From the NCBI GenBank assembly GCA_014905825.1, contig JACGCN010000003.1, forward strand, positions 620,001 to 684,000: DNA of 64,000 bases, in the 5' to 3' direction. Numbering within the stretch: position 1 is the first letter of the stretch; each line of letters starts with the position of its first letter. The DNA comes from Lyophyllum atratum. Lineage: Eukaryota; Basidiomycota; Agaricomycetes; Agaricales; Lyophyllaceae. The notes below the pieces were generated by a model that did no database searches, was not told where the DNA came from, and was given only the letters and a program-made list of their open reading frames with translations. The position numbers and the translations under genes were made by a program. Shown here one piece after another: positions 38,409 to 50,415 of this stretch.

Positions 38409-41400
38409 CTACATATCAAACTCAAATACACTGTCGTCTTCATCCTCATCACTTCCTAACTCACTTTCCTCGTCTCCATTGAGATATCCAGCCATATCTT
38501 CGGCATCCATGTCGAGTGAGACGTCGGCGGCACTTTCCAATGCCAAAGTTTCGTCCTCATCATCCTCGAATCCTCGCAAGAACTCTCCCAGTTCTTCGTC
38601 ACGCGGATCATCAATGTCATCGTCATCAATATCCGCTTCGTCCTGTGCGAGAGCCCGTGATTCAGGCAAATGATCAACGTCGTTCGTGTCGAGAAGAGTT
38701 TCTGCCGGTGTTGAATATGAATTGGCCTTGTTGGACATCTCTTCGCCAATGACAAGCGGTCTGAGGCGGCGGCGAGCCTGCAGGTGATTAAAGGCCTTCC
38801 TGTAGTCGGAAAGAGGGCTGTTGGGGCCTGATATGAGGTCTGTCAGGCCCGTGGTGGTGACATCTGGAGCGGGAGGGTCGTCGTCATCGAGGTATCTTCC
38901 TTTCTTGTATTCATAGACCTCGTATTCGTCCAGGCTATCCATGATGTCAGGAATGTCGAGGGATAAGTCCATAGGATGGTGGTCTGTGCCAAGATTGGTC
39001 CCGAGCATTTTTTTGAAGTTTTGTGCGAGCTGCCGGAGGATGTTCACACAGGGCGCAATCATCGCGAGCCATTCCCAGGACGCAGCGCTGCCATGGGCAC
39101 GGTAGAAGTTCTGTAAAACAGAAGTCACGGCCCATAAGTACGCGAAGTAATAGGTATCGAAAACACATACCTTTATCCAAAAGTTCATGTGTTCTTGCAT
39201 AAGGTCAACCTCAACCCATGAATTCGGATTCCCGGTCGGATTCACGAGCCAGTTGTTGAGCACAATTTCACTGTTTGATCTTTGAGTCGAGAACGATAAA
39301 CCCTCAAAAAATCGTACCGTATACTCTTTGGCCAGACCGATGTGATGTTGTGAATGAGATGTAACATCTCATGCGCATATTTCGTGCGGCCATTTCCACG
39401 GAAGCTGAGCGCCCATATCTTCAGAATGAGTACAATACGTCCTGAGTCACCAGCCTTGACCGCATCAGTGAACTCGCGCGACAGCAAGGCGTCACGAAGG
39501 AATAAGATCGCGTTTTCGTAGACCATGTCACCGTCGCGAGGTATTGGCTCTCCTGGTTTGACATTCTGCCTTGCAATCTCACGTCGACGTCGGAGCTCCG
39601 CCACAGTATCGGCATTAGCATAGATATCTATCAAAGTGTGCGCATCGCGCTCCAGCTGTGCCCAGGTGAGGCCTTCACTGTATTCCTCAAGAGTGCCTGA
39701 TTTCGAGATGAGGAGGAAGCACTGAAGCACTCGGGCATACAGCGACACAAAAATGAGGTCTCGACAGGTTCGGAATGGAGGGAGGGAGGTCAGGACAATG
39801 GGTTTTCGTTGAAGGACAGTGTTGTGAAACGAGAGAGAACCCGGGTTTCGTGGACCAGCTGCAGCCTTCCCGAAGTGGGTGACAAAAAAGCCATGCACAT
39901 CAGCCATCTTCGCATGGAAAAGGCCGGGCATCCATACACCCCACCCAAACCCAGTATATCCACCTTCGTGGCCTGCGCGAATATTGACGAGTGATCGAAG
40001 ACGTGCGACTGTGAGTTGGTCACCACAGAATATCTTGACGATGCAAAGCCAATCCTTTATTTTCTTGATCCAAAGGACGTCAAAGACAGCATCGACAACT
40101 TCTGCACCACCTATAATAGTGGATTCATCGATGTCAAAGGCAGGAAGGGGGTGGAGGGGGGTCTTGTGTAACTCGATCTTGTGTTCGCTGCAGGGTAGGG
40201 TACGGTCTACATATTTGACAAATTTATTGAATCCGTCACCTCCGTGAGCTATGATGATGCGTAATATGCAATGGGTCAGGTTGGTTCGTAGCTGCGCGGA
40301 TTCAACGGGGTTCAGAACGACATCATGGATAGCGAGTGGTGCCGCGGCCGTGAAGGCAGCTTCAAGATCGGACACCTGCATATCAGCAACTGCGGCCTTG
40401 AAAAGCGGCCAGATAGTTGCGCATGTCCCGTTTTCTTGTGCATCTATTGTCATTGATCAGTAAGCATGAACGAATAACCAGAAAGTTACTGTTACCTGTC
40501 CGACCGACAATCTGTTCGGCGGCACGGAAGACCATATTAATGTTGTCGTATGAACATGCAAAGAGACCTGTCGATGCAATGACACGGGCCACATCGACCA
40601 TGGATGCGGAAAGTTGGCGAAGGGTCCCCCCTTTCACGTCATACATCACATCATACATCTCTTCAGCAGTCATGTTTGCGAGGTTGTCGAGAGCAGGGGA
40701 GGCAGTGGCGTGGGCGTTTGGTGTTGGTGTGGTCGGCTCTTCAAGAGTCTTCTTCTTTCGCCGACGCTTCTGGCGGATGATTGAATCATAGCTCTCTGCG
40801 ACGCCGATATGTGTCATGACAGAAAGTGCCTGCTTCTGGATTCCTGAGCTGTAAAGGTACAGACCCATGACTTTCTTCGCCCAGTTGTTGCTATAGCTAT
40901 ACTCCCCCAGCAGCGCAAGAGCGGACCAAGTCACAACCTGTCAAGCCGATCAGAGACTTCGCAAAACATTAAACAAGTCATTACTACGCACATTCAGTTT
41001 CTTCGCGAAGCGGGCTGGAGATGCTGTCTTGAGTTGGCGGGTGGATGTTGCGAACGATTCCAAGATTCGCATGAAAGCAGAACCCTTCTGTCGTAGATAG
41101 GATTGGACAGCACCCATCTCGAAGCCCAGAACAAACTGCAAGTCGATAGGCCGCTGCGAAGTTTGAAGCTTCTGGTCAAAGGTAATTTGCCGGGCTTCAT
41201 ATCGTACTTCTTTCGCAACATATTCAACTGCCCAATCATGCACCTGCTCACGCGAGGCAGGAGTGCTTTGCGACGCCCACAAATTGAGCAGCTGTGGAAC
41301 TGTGGTCCGGTCACGAAAAAGGCCTTCCCATCGAGCCTGGCGCTGTTTGTACATGGGGTTTGAAAGGTAGAGGAGGAACTCTCCAACCGTGTAGCCGTGC

Positions 41401-41768
41401 CTCTTGAGAGATGATAATGTCTCATCAAAGAACGTAGACTTCTCGAGAGCCCTGGCTGCGATGCGCGCCCCCTCTTCCTCTTCGAGCCTCAGCCTCGCCG
41501 CTTCTGCCTCCTCTCGTTGAGTCTGAAGAGTGCCGAGGCGCTTACGGACAGACTCCTGCCGGATTAGCGCCGCTCTTTGCGCTTTCGTGCCAACAATGGG
41601 CGTGATCTTCAGCATCTCAAGCCCATCACTCGAAAATGGGGGGAGGGATTGTGCACGAGGGAGTGGAGTGGAAGGTGCACATGCAGGCTGCAGAGTGGGC
41701 GAGGATGGGAGAGAAGTCAGTGGTGATGGTGGTGACGACGGAGGCAATGAAGACTGGTGGTCCATCAT
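38409..41768 (-). CDS. DUF6589-domain protein, left arm
   Basis: About 1048 residues in five exons, identical to the right-arm copy (46896-50255, where I placed the splice sites). The frame upstream of 41768 has no ATG; MMDHQSSLPPSSPP is the start. The N-terminal 110 residues are disordered and Glu/Arg-rich. Then a conserved helical region (YTVGEFLLYLSNPMYKQRQA, VTWSALALLGEYSYSNNWAK) is followed by the DUF6589 core: FCGDQLTVARLRSLV, GHEGGYTGFGWGVWMPGLFH, AKMADVHGFFVTHFGKAAAG, LNNWLVNPTG, DLMQEHMNFWIK. The tail is strongly acidic (DEADIDDDDIDDPRDEE). DUF6589 is widespread in mushroom genomes and has no assigned activity. Asp/His-rich core patches could be a nuclease or transposase site, but that is a guess. 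Gene intact. Confidence 0.8.
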
Positions 41769-41835
41769 TGAAGACTTGTGAGGAGAGTCGTCGGAAGTGA
41801 TCGACAAATTTCTACGATCTTAGACACGGCCGGCC
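41769..41835. promoter_or_regulatory. 67-bp divergent promoter region, left arm
   Basis: Everything between the start codons of the DUF6589 gene (41768) and the helicase gene (41836). Such a short spacing means the two genes share one bidirectional control region and their 5' leaders are tiny or overlap the coding parts. No TATA element is obvious. Confidence 0.6.
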
Positions 41836-44266
41836 ATGCCCGGGCCACCACCCAAGGGCACTCGTCGTCGACAGCGGCAGCACCAAGGAACTATCAATAC
41901 CAGTGACCCACAAGTACCAACAAGAAAAGCTTGCACTGACGAGGAACTCGTTGGCTTAAAAGAAAAGATCACCACCCAATTCAACTGGAAGGACGGGCCC
42001 AAGGACTTTCAAATGAAGGGAATCAATGCGCAGCTACAAATGCGCGACGCACTTGTCCATGCTGGCACTGGATCCGGAAAGACGGGCATTGCGGCAGGTC
42101 CGCATGTGCACCCGAGCATGGAGGGGAGGATCACACTGATGGTGTCGCCACTTATTGCTCTGCATGACGAGATGGTCAGTACTACTTAAGCCTAGGACAT
42201 ATAATTATGCTTACAGCTGTGTATACAAGTAGGTTGAGACATTCCGTGATGAGTTTAGGTTAAATGCCACCGCTGTTAACAGCAGTAATGGCGGATGTGC
42301 ACCCGACAAGCTGAAGGTATGTTTGTGTCAAATAACTTGGCTGAGATCAAACATGCTCACCTTCGAGACAGAAAATCACGCAGGGAAATTGGCAGGTCGT
42401 CTTGATCTCGCCTGAGCTTGTCTTGTCACGGCGGTTCATCCAGGATGTCCTGAAACATCCCGAGTTGAAACGACGTGTACTTTCCGTGGTGGTTGACGAG
42501 GCCCATGTCATCTCGCACTGGGGAAATGGTTTCAGAAAAAAGTACGGCGAGCTGGGGATTCTGCGATCGTTCTTACCGAAATCGACACCCATTGTCGCGG
42601 TATCTGCTACACTTGCTGCTCGTGTCCGTCGAGATGTCCTACGTGTGCTGCGATTTCATCAGAATGAGTATGAGGATATTGATGTAGGAAATGACCGACC
42701 TAATGTCTCCATTGTCATCCGAAGCATACATCATCCCCTGAATTCCTATGCCGATCTCGACTTCGTCATCAACGAAGGTGCACAGGACCGCCACGATATC
42801 CTCAAGACATTTGTATACTGCGACAATATTGCAATGGGCACGGAGATAATAGACCACCTAACCGACATACTGCCTCGTCATCTCCGTAAACTTGGCCTCA
42901 TCCGACCATACAATGCCTGCTTCTCAAAAGAGTACCGACGTGCAGCCATGACAGAGTTCAGAGCAGGTCGAGTCCGGATACTCGTCTGCACAGATGCTGC
43001 GGGGATGGTGAGCTAAAAGTTCAGAAATTATGAGCCCCAAGCTAATGATTGAACAGGGATGCAACTTACCGGACATCGACCTTGTTGTCCAGTGGAAGGT
43101 CCCGAAATCAATATCCGCTTTCGTCCAACGGGCAGGACGAGCAGCACGGGCATTAGAGAAGGGTCTTGCTGTACTTCTAACAGAGCCGTCGGTATATAGC
43201 ACAGTCCTGAACGAGCATGGAGGGCGGTCAAAACCAAAACCACAAGCAAGGCGAGGCAAACCCACCAATGCCACGTCGGTACTGGTGGACAAAGTGACTG
43301 CAGAGGAAACTAAAGCAAAGAGGAACTACGCGATTGCGCGAGGTGTCAAGCGGGGCGGGGCGGACAAGAAACATGATGCAGTGCTCATCCGTGACTGCCC
43401 ACCCATTGACCCGGAAGCGGAGGACGAAGGATTGGTGAGTCTTGTGCAGTCGGGGACCTGTCGCCGAGCAGTTTTAACCAAGGTCTATAATAATAAACCT
43501 GCTGGTAAGTTCGTTGATCGAAACCCCAGGGTTATAGGTACTCACCAAATGTGCAGAGCCGACTGTACCCTGCTGCGATATATGCGAGCCATGGCTTCTC
43601 GACCTAACTCGGCCTGGCGAAGCACCAAAATCAGCTGCGCGACGAAAGAAGATTAAGACTGGTCAGTTGTGCAGCACGGTACAGGACGAGTTACACACCT
43701 GGAGAATGGATATCAAATATCGTGATTTCCCTTATGCACTGTTCAGCTGCGAGGCCATCCTGTCCAACGAGATGATCGCAAGATTATCATCTGTAGGGCC
43801 AATCGAGTCGCGACAAGAATTATCAGCAAAATTGTCCAGTGAATGGGGGTGGGAAGACACTTACGGAGACGAGCTCTTCATGCGCATCTCAAGCCTCAAC
43901 ATACCATCCATGGTACCTCTTCCAACAAAAGCGCGCCAGGTGGGGTTGAAGAAAAAGGCGGTCGACGTGGCAAATGAAGCAGCGGTGGGAAGAAAGAAGC
44001 CTGCGACAGAGAAGGCCATGTTAACTCCATCCGCCGTGTTAACTCCTGCTATGGCCGCGGGTCAGCACGAGTTTCGGATTTCAGATTATCAGCATGTTGG
44101 AGCGCACCTCCAGCCTCCTAGCTTCCTGCAATTCTCGTTCAATGATCCATCACAAGCCTCAAACTCGGCACTCTCTCAGACATCCACATGGGCTCAGGGC
44201 ATTCTCGCGGACAAAGCTGGCAAGGAAGACGAGGAACAGAGTGATGGTAACGATGTAGACTTCTAG
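41836..44266 (+). CDS. RecQ-like DEAH-box DNA helicase, left arm
   Basis: Exons 41836-42174, 42233-42316, 42372-43007, 43057-43504 and 43557-44266, giving about 738 residues. All superfamily 2 motifs are readable: motif I AGTGSGKTG, Ia VSPLIALHDEM, II VVVDEAHVISHWG (DEAH), III VAVSATL, IV TFVYCDNIAMG, V RVRILVCTDAAGMGCNLPDI, VI QRAGRAARA. A Cys cluster follows (CRADC-type frame replaced after splicing by PCCDICEP), as in the zinc-binding part of RecQ proteins. The C-terminus is unrelated to known HRDC domains as far as I can see. A 3'-to-5' ATP-driven DNA unwinding role is expected for the family. RecQ-like helicases are often carried by subtelomeric or mobile DNA in fungi. Gene intact. Confidence 0.88.
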
Positions 44267-44325
44267 TGATATGATAGTTGACTGAATGAATGTTGATAAA
44301 TTCAAGTTGGACGCGACGGACAGAA

Positions 44326-44338
44326 CATACCTCATCAC
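44326..44338. other. palindrome axis, 13-bp unpaired spacer
   Basis: Sequence CATACCTCATCAC is the only non-symmetric stretch between the two arms. The flanking arms are complementary up to 44325 and 44339. Both helicase genes end close by (44266 and 44398), so they converge with 131 bp between stop codons. Confidence 0.9.
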
Positions 44339-44397
44339 TTCTGTCCGTCGCGTCCAACTTGAATTTATCAACATTCATTCAGTCAACTATCATATCA

Positions 44398-46828
44398 CTA
44401 GAAGTCTACATCGTTACCATCACTCTGTTCCTCGTCTTCCTTGCCAGCTTTGTCCGCGAGAATGCCCTGAGCCCATGTGGATGTCTGAGAGAGTGCCGAG
44501 TTTGAGGCTTGTGATGGATCATTGAACGAGAATTGCAGGAAGCTAGGAGGCTGGAGGTGCGCTCCAACATGCTGATAATCTGAAATCCGAAACTCGTGCT
44601 GACCCGCGGCCATAGCAGGAGTTAACACGGCGGATGGAGTTAACATGGCCTTCTCTGTCGCAGGCTTCTTTCTTCCCACCGCTGCTTCATTTGCCACGTC
44701 GACCGCCTTTTTCTTCAACCCCACCTGGCGCGCTTTTGTTGGAAGAGGTACCATGGATGGTATGTTGAGGCTTGAGATGCGCATGAAGAGCTCGTCTCCG
44801 TAAGTGTCTTCCCACCCCCATTCACTGGACAATTTTGCTGATAATTCTTGTCGCGACTCGATTGGCCCTACAGATGATAATCTTGCGATCATCTCGTTGG
44901 ACAGGATGGCCTCGCAGCTGAACAGTGCATAAGGGAAATCACGATATTTGATATCCATTCTCCAGGTGTGTAACTCGTCCTGTACCGTGCTGCACAACTG
45001 ACCAGTCTTAATCTTCTTTCGTCGCGCAGCTGATTTTGGTGCTTCGCCAGGCCGAGTTAGGTCGAGAAGCCATGGCTCGCATATATCGCAGCAGGGTACA
45101 GTCGGCTCTGCACATTTGGTGAGTACCTATAACCCTGGGGTTTCGATCAACGAACTTACCAGCAGGTTTATTATTATAGACCTTGGTTAAAACTGCTCGG
45201 CGACAGGTCCCCGACTGCACAAGACTCACCAATCCTTCGTCCTCCGCTTCCGGGTCAATGGGTGGGCAGTCACGGATGAGCACTGCATCATGTTTCTTGT
45301 CCGCCCCGCCCCGCTTGACACCTCGCGCAATCGCGTAGTTCCTCTTTGCTTTAGTTTCCTCTGCAGTCACTTTGTCCACCAGTACCGACGTGGCATTGGT
45401 GGGTTTGCCTCGCCTTGCTTGTGGTTTTGGTTTTGACCGCCCTCCATGCTCGTTCAGGACTGTGCTATATACCGACGGCTCTGTTAGAAGTACAGCAAGA
45501 CCCTTCTCTAATGCCCGTGCTGCTCGTCCTGCCCGTTGGACGAAAGCGGATATTGATTTCGGGACCTTCCACTGGACAACAAGGTCGATGTCCGGTAAGT
45601 TGCATCCCTGTTCAATCATTAGCTTGGGGCTCATAATTTCTGAACTTTTAGCTCACCATCCCCGCAGCATCTGTGCAGACGAGTATCCGGACTCGACCTG
45701 CTCTGAACTCTGTCATGGCTGCACGTCGGTACTCTTTTGAGAAGCAGGCATTGTATGGTCGGATGAGGCCAAGTTTACGGAGATGACGAGGCAGTATGTC
45801 GGTTAGGTGGTCTATTATCTCCGTGCCCATTGCAATATTGTCGCAGTATACAAATGTCTTGAGGATATCGTGGCGGTCCTGTGCACCTTCGTTGATGACG
45901 AAGTCGAGATCGGCATAGGAATTCAGGGGATGATGTATGCTTCGGATGACAATGGAGACATTAGGTCGGTCATTTCCTACATCAATATCCTCATACTCAT
46001 TCTGATGAAATCGCAGCACACGTAGGACATCTCGACGGACACGAGCAGCAAGTGTAGCAGATACCGCGACAATGGGTGTCGATTTCGGTAAGAACGATCG
46101 CAGAATCCCCAGCTCGCCGTACTTTTTTCTGAAACCATTTCCCCAGTGCGAGATGACATGGGCCTCGTCAACCACCACGGAAAGTACACGTCGTTTCAAC
46201 TCGGGATGTTTCAGGACATCCTGGATGAACCGCCGTGACAAGACAAGCTCAGGCGAGATCAAGACGACCTGCCAATTTCCCTGCGTGATTTTCTGTCTCG
46301 AAGGTGAGCATGTTTGATCTCAGCCAAGTTATTTGACACAAACATACCTTCAGCTTGTCGGGTGCACATCCGCCATTACTGCTGTTAACAGCGGTGGCAT
46401 TTAACCTAAACTCATCACGGAATGTCTCAACCTACTTGTATACACAGCTGTAAGCATAATTATATGTCCTAGGCTTAAGTAGTACTGACCATCTCGTCAT
46501 GCAGAGCAATAAGTGGCGACACCATCAGTGTGATCCTCCCCTCCATGCTCGGGTGCACATGCGGACCTGCCGCAATGCCCGTCTTTCCGGATCCAGTGCC
46601 AGCATGGACAAGTGCGTCGCGCATTTGTAGCTGCGCATTGATTCCCTTCATTTGAAAGTCCTTGGGCCCGTCCTTCCAGTTGAATTGGGTGGTGATCTTT
46701 TCTTTTAAGCCAACGAGTTCCTCGTCAGTGCAAGCTTTTCTTGTTGGTACTTGTGGGTCACTGGTATTGATAGTTCCTTGGTGCTGCCGCTGTCGACGAC
46801 GAGTGCCCTTGGGTGGTGGCCCGGGCAT
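44398..46828 (-). CDS. RecQ-like DEAH-box DNA helicase, right arm
   Basis: Mirror copy of 41836-44266 with the same exons at 88664 minus each coordinate: 46828-46490, 46431-46348, 46292-45657, 45607-45160 and 45107-44398. The predicted protein is identical, including Walker A, DEAH and arginine-finger motifs. Because both copies are intact and identical, either the duplication is very recent or the arms are kept alike by gene conversion. Transcripts of the two copies would be complementary through their 3' ends if transcription passes the axis. Confidence 0.88.
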
Positions 46829-46895
46829 GGCCGGCCGTGTCTAAGATCGTAGAAATTTGTCGATCACTTCCGACGACTCTCCTCACAAGTCTTCA
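46829..46895. promoter_or_regulatory. 67-bp divergent promoter region, right arm
   Basis: Mirror image of 41769-41835, lying between the helicase start (46828) and the DUF6589 start (46896). Confidence 0.6.
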
Positions 46896-49800
46896 ATGAT
46901 GGACCACCAGTCTTCATTGCCTCCGTCGTCACCACCATCACCACTGACTTCTCTCCCATCCTCGCCCACTCTGCAGCCTGCATGTGCACCTTCCACTCCA
47001 CTCCCTCGTGCACAATCCCTCCCCCCATTTTCGAGTGATGGGCTTGAGATGCTGAAGATCACGCCCATTGTTGGCACGAAAGCGCAAAGAGCGGCGCTAA
47101 TCCGGCAGGAGTCTGTCCGTAAGCGCCTCGGCACTCTTCAGACTCAACGAGAGGAGGCAGAAGCGGCGAGGCTGAGGCTCGAAGAGGAAGAGGGGGCGCG
47201 CATCGCAGCCAGGGCTCTCGAGAAGTCTACGTTCTTTGATGAGACATTATCATCTCTCAAGAGGCACGGCTACACGGTTGGAGAGTTCCTCCTCTACCTT
47301 TCAAACCCCATGTACAAACAGCGCCAGGCTCGATGGGAAGGCCTTTTTCGTGACCGGACCACAGTTCCACAGCTGCTCAATTTGTGGGCGTCGCAAAGCA
47401 CTCCTGCCTCGCGTGAGCAGGTGCATGATTGGGCAGTTGAATATGTTGCGAAAGAAGTACGATATGAAGCCCGGCAAATTACCTTTGACCAGAAGCTTCA
47501 AACTTCGCAGCGGCCTATCGACTTGCAGTTTGTTCTGGGCTTCGAGATGGGTGCTGTCCAATCCTATCTACGACAGAAGGGTTCTGCTTTCATGCGAATC
47601 TTGGAATCGTTCGCAACATCCACCCGCCAACTCAAGACAGCATCTCCAGCCCGCTTCGCGAAGAAACTGAATGTGCGTAGTAATGACTTGTTTAATGTTT
47701 TGCGAAGTCTCTGATCGGCTTGACAGGTTGTGACTTGGTCCGCTCTTGCGCTGCTGGGGGAGTATAGCTATAGCAACAACTGGGCGAAGAAAGTCATGGG
47801 TCTGTACCTTTACAGCTCAGGAATCCAGAAGCAGGCACTTTCTGTCATGACACATATCGGCGTCGCAGAGAGCTATGATTCAATCATCCGCCAGAAGCGT
47901 CGGCGAAAGAAGAAGACTCTTGAAGAGCCGACCACACCAACACCAAACGCCCACGCCACTGCCTCCCCTGCTCTCGACAACCTCGCAAACATGACTGCTG
48001 AAGAGATGTATGATGTGATGTATGACGTGAAAGGGGGGACCCTTCGCCAACTTTCCGCATCCATGGTCGATGTGGCCCGTGTCATTGCATCGACAGGTCT
48101 CTTTGCATGTTCATACGACAACATTAATATGGTCTTCCGTGCCGCCGAACAGATTGTCGGTCGGACAGGTAACAGTAACTTTCTGGTTATTCGTTCATGC
48201 TTACTGATCAATGACAATAGATGCACAAGAAAACGGGACATGCGCAACTATCTGGCCGCTTTTCAAGGCCGCAGTTGCTGATATGCAGGTGTCCGATCTT
48301 GAAGCTGCCTTCACGGCCGCGGCACCACTCGCTATCCATGATGTCGTTCTGAACCCCGTTGAATCCGCGCAGCTACGAACCAACCTGACCCATTGCATAT
48401 TACGCATCATCATAGCTCACGGAGGTGACGGATTCAATAAATTTGTCAAATATGTAGACCGTACCCTACCCTGCAGCGAACACAAGATCGAGTTACACAA
48501 GACCCCCCTCCACCCCCTTCCTGCCTTTGACATCGATGAATCCACTATTATAGGTGGTGCAGAAGTTGTCGATGCTGTCTTTGACGTCCTTTGGATCAAG
48601 AAAATAAAGGATTGGCTTTGCATCGTCAAGATATTCTGTGGTGACCAACTCACAGTCGCACGTCTTCGATCACTCGTCAATATTCGCGCAGGCCACGAAG
48701 GTGGATATACTGGGTTTGGGTGGGGTGTATGGATGCCCGGCCTTTTCCATGCGAAGATGGCTGATGTGCATGGCTTTTTTGTCACCCACTTCGGGAAGGC
48801 TGCAGCTGGTCCACGAAACCCGGGTTCTCTCTCGTTTCACAACACTGTCCTTCAACGAAAACCCATTGTCCTGACCTCCCTCCCTCCATTCCGAACCTGT
48901 CGAGACCTCATTTTTGTGTCGCTGTATGCCCGAGTGCTTCAGTGCTTCCTCCTCATCTCGAAATCAGGCACTCTTGAGGAATACAGTGAAGGCCTCACCT
49001 GGGCACAGCTGGAGCGCGATGCGCACACTTTGATAGATATCTATGCTAATGCCGATACTGTGGCGGAGCTCCGACGTCGACGTGAGATTGCAAGGCAGAA
49101 TGTCAAACCAGGAGAGCCAATACCTCGCGACGGTGACATGGTCTACGAAAACGCGATCTTATTCCTTCGTGACGCCTTGCTGTCGCGCGAGTTCACTGAT
49201 GCGGTCAAGGCTGGTGACTCAGGACGTATTGTACTCATTCTGAAGATATGGGCGCTCAGCTTCCGTGGAAATGGCCGCACGAAATATGCGCATGAGATGT
49301 TACATCTCATTCACAACATCACATCGGTCTGGCCAAAGAGTATACGGTACGATTTTTTGAGGGTTTATCGTTCTCGACTCAAAGATCAAACAGTGAAATT
49401 GTGCTCAACAACTGGCTCGTGAATCCGACCGGGAATCCGAATTCATGGGTTGAGGTTGACCTTATGCAAGAACACATGAACTTTTGGATAAAGGTATGTG
49501 TTTTCGATACCTATTACTTCGCGTACTTATGGGCCGTGACTTCTGTTTTACAGAACTTCTACCGTGCCCATGGCAGCGCTGCGTCCTGGGAATGGCTCGC
49601 GATGATTGCGCCCTGTGTGAACATCCTCCGGCAGCTCGCACAAAACTTCAAAAAAATGCTCGGGACCAATCTTGGCACAGACCACCATCCTATGGACTTA
49701 TCCCTCGACATTCCTGACATCATGGATAGCCTGGACGAATACGAGGTCTATGAATACAAGAAAGGAAGATACCTCGATGACGACGACCCTCCCGCTCCAG

Positions 49801-50255
49801 ATGTCACCACCACGGGCCTGACAGACCTCATATCAGGCCCCAACAGCCCTCTTTCCGACTACAGGAAGGCCTTTAATCACCTGCAGGCTCGCCGCCGCCT
49901 CAGACCGCTTGTCATTGGCGAAGAGATGTCCAACAAGGCCAATTCATATTCAACACCGGCAGAAACTCTTCTCGACACGAACGACGTTGATCATTTGCCT
50001 GAATCACGGGCTCTCGCACAGGACGAAGCGGATATTGATGACGATGACATTGATGATCCGCGTGACGAAGAACTGGGAGAGTTCTTGCGAGGATTCGAGG
50101 ATGATGAGGACGAAACTTTGGCATTGGAAAGTGCCGCCGACGTCTCACTCGACATGGATGCCGAAGATATGGCTGGATATCTCAATGGAGACGAGGAAAG
50201 TGAGTTAGGAAGTGATGAGGATGAAGACGACAGTGTATTTGAGTTTGATATGTAG
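46896..50255 (+). CDS. DUF6589-domain protein, right arm
   Basis: Exons 46896-47672, 47727-48168, 48221-49346, 49394-49493 and 49554-50255 sum to 3147 nt, 1048 residues plus stop, with all junctions in phase. Donors are GTGCGT, GTAACA, GTACGA and GTATGT. The protein is identical to that of the left arm. The best conserved DUF6589 segment straddles exons 4-5 (LNNWLVNPTG, MNFWIK, NFYRAHGSAASWEWLAMIAP). An acidic tail ends EDEDDSVFEFDM. The stop is 175 bp from the element border, leaving room only for a short 3' UTR and the terminal repeats. The partner helicase is divergent. Molecular role unknown; tied to the helicase by its arrangement. Confidence 0.8.
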
Positions 50256-50324
50256 AAAATCAACTTTTTCATTCATTTGGCCTGGGCGCACTGTACAGAT
50301 TTCGAAAATTTGGCTAAGTCCCGT

Positions 50325-50351
50325 GTCACACTTGGCGGGCAGACGTGTGAC
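50325..50351. repeat. right inner inverted repeat GTCACAC/GTGTGAC
   Basis: 7-bp stem at 50325-50331 and 50345-50351 with a 13-nt spacer. Further GTGAC-type words occur between here and the border. Confidence 0.6.
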
Positions 50352-50380
50352 CCCGCAATGTGACTGACCGTGCATTCCAG

Positions 50381-50415
50381 CCGCTATCGCATGAGGTTAC
50401 GATTGCCGATAGCGG
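50381..50415. repeat. right subterminal stem-loop
   Basis: Stem CCGCTATCG (50381-50389) and CGATAGCGG (50407-50415) around a 17-nt loop, followed by 15 bp to the border at 50430. Placement close to the terminus suggests a recognition or processing site (inference). Confidence 0.85.

Noticed and set aside
43433..43504. Extra intron starting at GTGAGT in the helicase
   Set aside because: The segment stays in frame and encodes a stretch (LVQSGTCRRAVLT) that I recall as conserved in related helicases, so it is coding.
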